Positions 57,791-64,000 of a DNA stretch of 64,000 nt are shown piece by piece. The position numbers were made by a program, and so were the translations under genes. Positions within the stretch are counted from its first letter, which is position 1, and each line of letters starts with the position of its first letter. The stretch comes from Strobilurus pachycystidiatus (lineage: Eukaryota; Basidiomycota; Agaricomycetes; Agaricales; Physalacriaceae). Location of the stretch: NCBI GenBank assembly GCA_019915135.1, contig JAHLMK010000022.1, positions 310,001 through 374,000 on the forward strand, read 5' to 3'. The notes beneath the pieces were generated by a model. That model had not been told where the DNA came from. It did not search any database and saw only the letters and a list, made by a program, of their open reading frames with translations.

Positions 57791-59336
57791 CCACACTCTC
57801 TCGTTCGCCAAAGCTGCTTACTCATTTACGTGCTCTCCTCGCACACTCACCGGCAGTCTCACCTCCGTCCCACCTCCTGCTGGCTGCCGCAACGATGCGT
57901 TTACGGTGTACGCCATAGTATCAGCAAAAGCTGGGACGTCGGTGGACGTGTATCATGTAATTCAGGATATCCTTCAATGTCTGTAAGTATGTCCGAGTTG
58001 ATTGCTTTATCATTGACGCTGACCAGGTCCAATGCTAGGATCTCAAGGTTCGAGGTGCACGGGCGGGGTGGTGGAAAAGAGGCATATCCGTTCGCGAGCA
58101 ATGCTACCAAACAAGCGTTGGCGTTCAATTCAAGATTTCTCGTCGATGTCACGGGCAAGCATGCTCGCAGACTCGTCGAAAAGCCCATTACGCGAACCAG
58201 GTCCAGGTCAGCTGCTTCCAGCGCTCTTCAGGGCGGATTTACTCAAGGCGATTTCACTTCCAGGACCACCACCGCCACCACTGCTACCACTGCTATCGCC
58301 TTTCACCGCTGCTACCGCCATTCTCTTGGCGAGGTTCTCTTATCGGCAGCGAGATATCACTACCACTGCCATCAACGAATTTCGACGAGCTATAACATTT
58401 TCGCCACTGCCCCTAGTCCTTTTCGCTCTGCGTTCTAGCGTCCTTGACGAGGCCACGCAGGCTCAATACGCCATATCCTGCAAGTGATTACCAGTCACTG
58501 GTTGAGATGAACCACGGGAATTTTATTCTGACAACGACCTACGGGACCGGTTGAGTCGTCTCAAGGAGCTGGTTCTCCAACAAGCGGTTCTCATCCAAAA
58601 TTTGGCCGATGTGCAGTTGGAGGCTATTCGTTTGACCCTCGACACTCTGCAGCTAAACTGCCTCCCTTCGCTCCCTTCCGTCTCCCATTCCCCTGCCCTC
58701 TACCCCGCACCTCCTCTCCAACAAGTTGTGTACTCTCCCCGCCCTTGCACAATGTCTCGGATTCGAGACCTGCTTCTTCACCCACGTCATCCCACATCCG
58801 TAGTGCATTCCACCCTCCTCCGGGGAGGAGACCGTTCAGCGCGACCGCCTTTCGCGAGCATTACCAAGATTGAGAGGAATGTTCTATTCTTGAGGTTCAT
58901 TCTTGCTGCCGTCTCAAGTTCTCATGGGGGTTGGGGAGATTATTATTCTTTTCTCCTTTGCTGTTTATATCATGTGTATCTTGACCGAGGTGTATTCTGA
59001 CGCCGTGCCTATTTGTCAATGTCTATTCTGTTCTGCTCTTACTCTACTGTACTTACAAAGAACCAACGAGGACAAGTAGTCAAAAGTTTACGACTATTTG
59101 TACCTGAGGCCGGAGCTCTCGAGGGCGGAGTTGCATGAAGCAAACAAGGTGGAGAACGAGGAAAGGGAAAGATCTTGTTGTGTATCGAGCTGGTATCGAG
59201 CGGAAAAGAGAACTCGGAGATGGGCGCCCACCTGCGCCCACTGGAACGTGATGTACAGCCCGGTGTCCTCCCACGGCCGCGGGAGAGTGACGGGCACAGG
59301 AACCTTCCTCCATCTCCTTCTCATCACTCGAGCAGC
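57791..59336. other. No confident gene
   Basis: A short coding-like piece (DAFTVYAIVSAKAGTSVDVY) near 57,895 and a coiled-coil-like piece (LKELVLQQAVLIQNLADVQL) near 58,560 could not be placed in a gene. A CCACCGCCACCACTGCTACC-type trinucleotide-rich patch lies at about 58,262-58,320. Confidence 0.4.
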
Positions 59337-60210
59337 ATGGAGTCGATACTACAGTGGTCGGATATCTCGAAGGACGACGATCCCAATCTCCTGAGGAAGG
59401 CTGTCGTGCGCTTGATAGCGACTGAGAAGCCTTGGCGGACCATAAGCTCCGTACGGCGCGAAGTAGCGGCCACCGTTATGGATATTCTACAATCTGTACG
59501 TGTCTCCGTGTGCCTTGCCGTTTCTAAGTTCAAGTTTCATGAGCTTCAGGAGTTGGATTCCAATCCGATGGACGAACAGCATCGTACGAAGTGCTGTAGG
59601 TGTATTCGCGTGTTAGGGCGATCACACGGAGTGCTTCCCAGCTCGCTCTTTCTTCCCAAAGTTACGTGTGATGGACCGAACCCCGTGGCTGGTGGCGGGT
59701 ATGCGGTATGCTCGGTCTCATGCTAGAGGCGCTTGCAGGTACTGACATGCGCTCAAGGATATATATAAAGGGCACTTGGGCGACAAGGCTGTGTGCTTGC
59801 GGCTGTACACCACCGACTCCGTCAGGGAGGCGGTACTCAAAGTTGGTCTTGTCCAGAACAGCCTTCTTTTCCTACCTTCATGCATCCTTCCTAAAGGAAT
59901 ATTATCGCGAGACTCTGGTATGGCTCAACCTACGACATCCCAATGTATTGCCTTTTCTGGGTGTCAATCCGGATCTGTTTGCTCCCAGCTTCTGCCTGAT
60001 CTCGCCGTGGATGGAAAACGGGAATCTGGCAGCGTTCCTGGAAAAATATCCGGGACTTCACAATAAGTATTCTGCTGTGAGTAACACCGCTTGGTACGCG
60101 TCAGGAACGTCTATGAACAGAAAAACAACCTAGGTCCTTCAAATTGCGCGAGGAATCGAGTATCTTCACCAACTTGAACCACCGATCGTACATGCGGACA
60201 TTCGCTGTGT
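59337..60210 (+). pseudogene. Truncated TKL-like protein kinase
   Basis: The sequence starts MESILQWSDISKDDDPNLLR at 59337. After a linker comes the N-lobe (DIYKGHLGDKAVCLRLYTTD, SVREAVLK), then FLKEYYRETLVWLNLRHPNV, LPFLGVNPDLFAPSFCLISP, WMENGNLAAFLEKYPGLHNK and, after an intron, LQIARGIEYLHQLEPPIVHA DIRC. It stops exactly at the catalytic HxD (HADIR). No DFG motif or C-lobe follows. The glycine loop lies in a poorly defined exon. The RHPNVLPFLGV motif marks a kinase family greatly expanded in agaricomycetes. It is a broken gene or a fragment. Confidence 0.6.
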
Positions 60211-60397
60211 GAGTCATCCTAGGCGTTCTTTGCATCCCTCTCATTCTGGTTGGTGGCGCCGCGTACTGGAAAGCTGCATCGGCGCCGGACCCCACGCTGT
60301 GGTTCTGCATCCTCACGACGGTCACGAAGAGTATGGTACATGATGATGGGGGTATGGCTTATTACGACTCACACTTGGTGGTCTGACTAACTCCGTT

Positions 60398-60853
60398 ATG
60401 ATAGCCTTTTGGCAGGACGACAAGATCAAGCAGGTCTACGCTCCACTTATCGCACAGGTGCCCGTGGGTGCCCAACAGCCAGAGGAGAGCAAGGCGTTGT
60501 TGCAAGAGACGCTATGTGCAGTCGTGGACAATACTACCGACGACCTGCTCTTGAAGTCGATTAGCCTGGACGTGTTGATGCACACTCGCTCGGAGGACGT
60601 GCAAGTTTGTCTGTTCGCTCTGTTGTGCTCGAAGGCTATTTGGCACGCGCATGGTGGAAAGCTACTCGGTCACTCCATTCTCGTCACAATCTGTTTTTGG
60701 AGCGCCAACTGACTGTTGTCAGTAGGTTTCGTTGCTGAGACTTCGACGTTTATCGCAGAATGTAGCGAGGATGAGAACGATATGGTCTGTCTGGAGGCCT
60801 TGAACTTGAAGACGACCATCGAGAGTGTCGCCGGCACTATAGATGGCCTGTGA
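60398..60853 (+). pseudogene. UTP10: UTP10 C-terminal fragment
   Basis: UTP10/HEATR1 is a large HEAT-repeat t-UTP of the SSU processome. The fragment reads FWQDDKIKQVYAPLIAQVPV, DDLLLKSISLDVLMHTRSED and CSKAIWHAHGGKLLG, then after an intron (60671-60725) FVAETSTFIAECSEDENDMV and CLEALNLKTTIESVAGTIDG before a stop. This is the extreme C-terminus of the family, in frame and correctly spliced, but more than 1800 upstream residues are absent. It is therefore a 3' gene fragment. Confidence 0.7.
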
Positions 60854-60973
60854 ATTAGTCTTACTAGTGTAACCTAGACGTCTTCGAAGAAGTTGTACGG
60901 TTACCATCAATTTGGGGCGAGTAAATATGCAGCAAGCCAAATCCGGCAGAATCCTTCTTTGACCTCCACCACG

Positions 60974-62406
60974 ATGAGCGACTACGCGCCGTCCATCGAC
61001 GACCTGCGCGTCAAGCTCTGCTACATTTGCCGCGACGAGGAGCTCTTTGATCGTACGCCCGCCTTCGCGCCCAACGCCAACGTTTCTGACAGCGCCAATC
61101 CACAGGTCCCGAGAACCCGCCTCGAGTCTGGATCCACCCATGCCGCTGTGCCCTCATCGCGCACGAGACCTGCCTCCTAGACTAGATACAGTCCGCACAG
61201 ACGCGCGGGGACGCGGCGGCGAAGAATGCGACGAAGTGTCCGCAGTGCGGGACGAACTACGAGATTGAGAGCAGGAATCCGCTGATTCTGCGGGTGCTGA
61301 ACTGGGCGAGCCGCCAGATGCCCCGCCTGGGCGTGGTCTTTTTGGGTGCAGGCTTCCTGGGGCTGACGGCGTCCGTAGCGGTGGGAATATATCTGTCGCT
61401 CACGAGCTATGGCGCGCATGCCATCAAGCTGTTCTTTGGGGAGGAGTGAGTCCTGTCTATCTACGCCTCGAGACTTTGGCTGACGATGCGCAGGGTGTTT
61501 GAATTCGTGATGACTGACGACCCGAAGAACTGGCCAATCATGGCTTACATCCAGCTCCCGCTCATTCCTCTGAACCTGGTTGCGTCCCAGCTGTCCTCAT
61601 ATTCGCCTCTCACGCATTTCCTTCACCCCATCCCTCAACACTCTTCACCTCAACGCCAAGCAGCTTCCCGCCATCGCCTCGCTCTGGCCGCCCTCGCCCT
61701 CACTCAGCTCAATTCTCCTAATTCCTCTCTCCACAAGCCTGTACCGCCGCGTCTACCACCCCATCTCGCAAAGAGTGCTCGGCACAAGGGAAATAGAAGA
61801 CTACGACGACGAGGCGCCGCCCAGGCGGGTCGCCGACGCCAACGCAGGCGATGCAGCCGCAGAAGACGCAGATGCTCGCCCCGCGTCGACATTGGCGATA
61901 ACCACGCCCGACTCGTCTTCTCGTTGCCCGACCGCCTCGGGTGGCAGATCGCCACCGCGCTCCTCATACCCACCATTGCGAACAAAATGGGCACATTCCT
62001 CCTCCACCTGTCCAAGCGCGCGCCTCTCCTGCGCCAGTTCCTCGGTGTCCAGCCACACTGGAAGAGGCCAGCACTTCCGCTCTCGTTGTACTGGTTGAAC
62101 AAGGATGGTGGCAAGGCACATCTTTCGCTGGTGTTCAGGGCGTTTTGGGGCGGTGTGAGTCCGTGGGCGCAGTTGGATCCTGTTTGGTGGCGAAATTCGC
62201 TGGGATATGGTGTTTTTGCGGTGGTACGTTCCGTTTGTCAATCTGTCTTCCCTCACTCATGTGATGATCTACAGGCGCGCGATTGCCTTCAGTTACTGTA
62301 CAGGTGGCTGGTGAAGCGGGAGCGCGAGTCGAGGAAGATCAAGGATATGCCGTTCACGGATATGGACCCGGCGAATTTGGATCTCATTGCTGTTGAGAAT
62401 GTATAG
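60974..62406 (+). pseudogene. RING-CH (MARCH-type) membrane E3 ligase gene with nonsense codon and frameshifts
   Basis: Exon 1 (60974-61052) reads MSDYAPSIDDLRVKLCYICR DEE. A 53 nt intron (61053-61105) joins DRPENPPRVWIHPCRCALIA and HETCLLD to IQSAQTRGDAAAKNATKCPQ CGTNYEI, completing a C4HC3 RING-CH domain. The codon where W is expected (LLDWIQ) is TAG at 61183-61185. Membrane segments follow: VVFLGAGFLGLTASVAVGIY, and PIMAYIQLPLIPLNLVASQL after the next intron. Between about 61,600 and 61,900 the true frame (SILLIPLSTSLYRRVYHPIS) is offset from both flanks, which implies two opposite frameshifts. The C-terminal part (IATALLIPTIANKMGTFLLH, VWWRNSLGYGVFAV, ARDCLQLLYRWLVKRERESR) is intact and ends at the TAG 62404-62406. 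Such proteins act in ER-type ubiquitination. Confidence 0.7.
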
Positions 62407-62476
62407 TCTAGTGATTGGAATCTAGCATCAAAATCGGTTTCTTGTCTGTACCTGAGAGCAAACACTTCCAGCACAT

Positions 62477-63479
62477 CTATTCATCGTCGCCGCAACTTGA
62501 ACACAGTCGAAGTACTTTTACCGTTGATATGTCCTCCGTGTCTGGGACAATGCCGAGAAATCTGAATTGTTCTAGGTCACTGGAGTCGTATACATCACTA
62601 ATCAACCACTGAACAAACTTCGTGGGCTCGCCAGAAGGCAGCATTGAACGTGCTCCTGGGGTAACATGAAAACCCTGGTAAAATTTGTGCCTTCCAAGCA
62701 CGGGCTCGCTTTGAAGTGCCACAACTCATAGGACGGAAGAGCATGAAGATCGTCAGGACGGAGAGTCCTTCCCACCTGTTTGCTTCGATAGGCCGTCAAG
62801 TGGTTCCACAACGATGACTACTAGTGAGTTGGGAAGGGTGAAGGCACGGGCGGATGAAACAAAGATGGGATGGCATCAAGTCCTGATTGGAAGAGGTGTG
62901 ATGACAGCGTCATGATATTAGGCCATGAGGAAGCGATGACTTCCTCATCCGGAGGAAGACAGGCGCCACAGGCAATGCACATATTGTTCAGATATTCATT
63001 GTTTCCTGAGTACATCAAGTGGTCGAAAAACTACATCGCCGATGGATGAATGACTGGGTCATTCGAGCTCCGAGTCGTACAAAGATCACCTATTGCTGCA
63101 ATTCGAGTGAGTAAGTCCTGTAAGGATGGAGAGAAACGGGCACTCACAATGTCCGAATAGTGTAGTACCATGCTGGCTCTCCTACTAGACCAAGGTCCTT
63201 CTTGATTTGGTCTGCAACTGCTGCTGATGGTACATTGCAGTCGTTCTTTGCCAGCTCAAGGCAGCCATCGCCTGATGTGGTGCAGACACACATAGCCACT
63301 TCCCAATGCTTGCGCGCCTGCACAATGAAGCCTAACATGGCGTTGCTGATGGCCGTATCCTCTAGAGTGAACATGCCAACGGTCATTCGGACTCTCGAAA
63401 GATCATGCAATGGGTGTTTCTGTACGAAGTCCCAACTCATGAAGAAGCCAAAGCTCCTGGCCTGTGCTCGAGGCATCAA
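62477..63479 (-). CDS. Unrecognised gene, probably multi-exon
   Basis: Three protein-like frames lie in line on the minus strand: 63,479-63,144 (WDFVQKHPLHDLSRVRMTVG, AMLGFIVQARKHWEVAMCVC, DQIKKDLGLVGEPAWYYTIR), 63,018-62,821 (YLNNMCIACGACLPPDEEVI) and 62,722-62,477 (GRHKFYQGFHVTPGARSMLP, TKFVQWLISDVYDSSDLEQF, RFLGIVPDTEDISTVKVL). A GTGAGT donor follows the first at about 63,148. A splice path joining all three was not settled. I do not recognise the family. It directly follows the kinase gene on the same strand. Confidence 0.4.
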
Positions 63480-64000
63480 GTCGACTTGTCCTCTCGACGT
63501 GAGAGACGTCTCATGGTTTCCACAGTTCTATCCCGATCAAAAGTCGCGTCAGGAGGTCCCACTCCCAGAATTGCTGTAAGTGATTCGACGTCCTCACCAT
63601 CGGTATCTTTGGGGATGATGGGGAAGACGAGACCTTGCCAGCAAAATTTTCGGTATCGTGGTAAGCTATTCAGTTTGCAAGAAGAAGCGAGAATCATCGC
63701 AAGATCTCGTCCTTTCGGACGTGCATCGGGGCGTCTATCCATGAACCACTCAACTGATTTCCACAGTTGCTCAGATGGAAACTGCTCGCGGGAGGGTCTC
63801 GCTGGGGATTTTCTCTTCACGAGAACCTCGATTAACACTTCAGCATCTGACTTGAGATCAGGAAATGGCAAGTGCCCCGTGAAGATCTGCTCACTTAGGT
63901 ACATATCAATCAGCCATCGCATAATCTTGTATGTAGATACTTGCCTCGATAATAGTACAACCGAACGAGTAGATGTCTCTCGATGTACTTGCGCCCTGAG
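63476..64000 (-). CDS. Protein kinase, C-terminal part (runs off the window)
   Basis: The 5' part lies beyond the right edge. The first visible residues, STSRDIYSFGCTIIE, are the alpha-F region of a kinase C-lobe (DxYSFG). A 55 nt intron at 63890-63944 has a GC donor (GAG|GCAAGT) and an AG acceptor, and rejoins QIFTGHLPFPDLKSDAEVLI in frame. The rest (EQLWKSVEWFMDRRPDARPK GRDL) is the alpha-H/alpha-I end of the domain with the conserved RP of subdomain XI, followed by a C-terminal tail to the TGA at 63476-63478. It resembles the TKL-type kinases common in agaricomycetes. Confidence 0.75.
   Translation of the reverse strand, partial: LRAQVHRETSTRSVVLLSRQVSTYKIMRWLIDMYLSEQIFTGHLPFPDLKSDAEVLIEVLVKRKSPARPSREQFPSEQLWKSVEWFMDRRPDARPKGRDLAMILASSCKLNSLPRYRKFCWQGLVFPIIPKDTDGEDVESLTAILGVGPPDATFDRDRTVETMRRLSRREDKST

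Noticed and set aside
57461..58438. 325-codon plus-strand frame as a single gene
   Set aside because: Only a short SDR-like stretch is protein-like; the rest crosses likely splice sites and trinucleotide-rich DNA, so it is not supported as one CDS.

Overview
The window looks like nuclear DNA of an agaricomycete basidiomycete fungus. Genes on both strands carry many roughly 45-60 nt GT-AG introns, and the transposon families (a Tnp2/CACTA-like element, a Helitron with a DUF6570-type region, a LINE with endonuclease and RNase H-like parts) and accessory families (DUF6589, AAA-ATPase_like plus PD-(D/E)XK nuclease, kinases with the LRHPNVLPFLGV motif) are typical of mushroom-forming fungi. All identifications come from reading translated sequence and remembered family patterns; no search was run.

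Layout. 0.3-2.9 kb: an intact divergent pair, UTP15 (ribosome biogenesis) and TCTP, sharing a 151 bp promoter. 3.4-7.7 kb: a decayed LINE, a Gypsy integrase scrap joined to it, and a 649 bp MITE-like element with perfect 43 bp inverted repeats. 8.3-9.7 kb: a candidate gene of unknown function with many small exons. 11.2-14.7 kb: a decayed RICTOR/TSC11 copy. 15.4-17.4 kb: a gene joining a nucleotidyltransferase-like region to a C-terminal RING finger, with one frame break. 17.5-22.6 kb: scraps of a GH13-like gene, TFIIIC subunit 5 and an STH1/SNF2 ATPase with helicase motifs deleted. 22.8-26.8 kb: a Tnp2-type transposase gene followed by a 40/41 bp tandem array. 27.4-29.4 kb: head-to-head broken copies of U2-associated SR140 and ISWI. 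31.5-33.1 kb: an intact WD40 gene with a TATA box. 34.1-34.9 kb: a PAC1/LIS1 pseudogene.

35.6-47.3 kb: a rearranged NUP192 pseudogene split by about 7.7 kb of Helitron. The Helitron carries a Rep/PIF1 helicase gene with two frame breaks and a divergent small gene. 50.3-55.1 kb: a DUF6589 gene (broken) and an apparently intact AAA-ATPase/PD-(D/E)XK nuclease gene. 56.1-62.4 kb: an Ulp1-like scrap, an SDR-like scrap, a truncated kinase, the last exons of UTP10 and a RING-CH membrane E3 gene with a nonsense codon. 62.5-64 kb: an unrecognised minus-strand gene and the 3' end of a kinase gene with a GC-AG intron.

The main theme is a graveyard of partial housekeeping genes. They keep normal introns, so they arose by DNA-level duplication and not by reverse transcription, and they are broken by small indels, nonsense codons, internal deletions and transposon insertions. 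Intact genes (UTP15, TCTP, the WD40 gene, the AAA-nuclease) lie among them without such defects, which argues against generally poor sequence as the cause. Except for the UTP15/TCTP pair, the genes do not form a pathway with one another.
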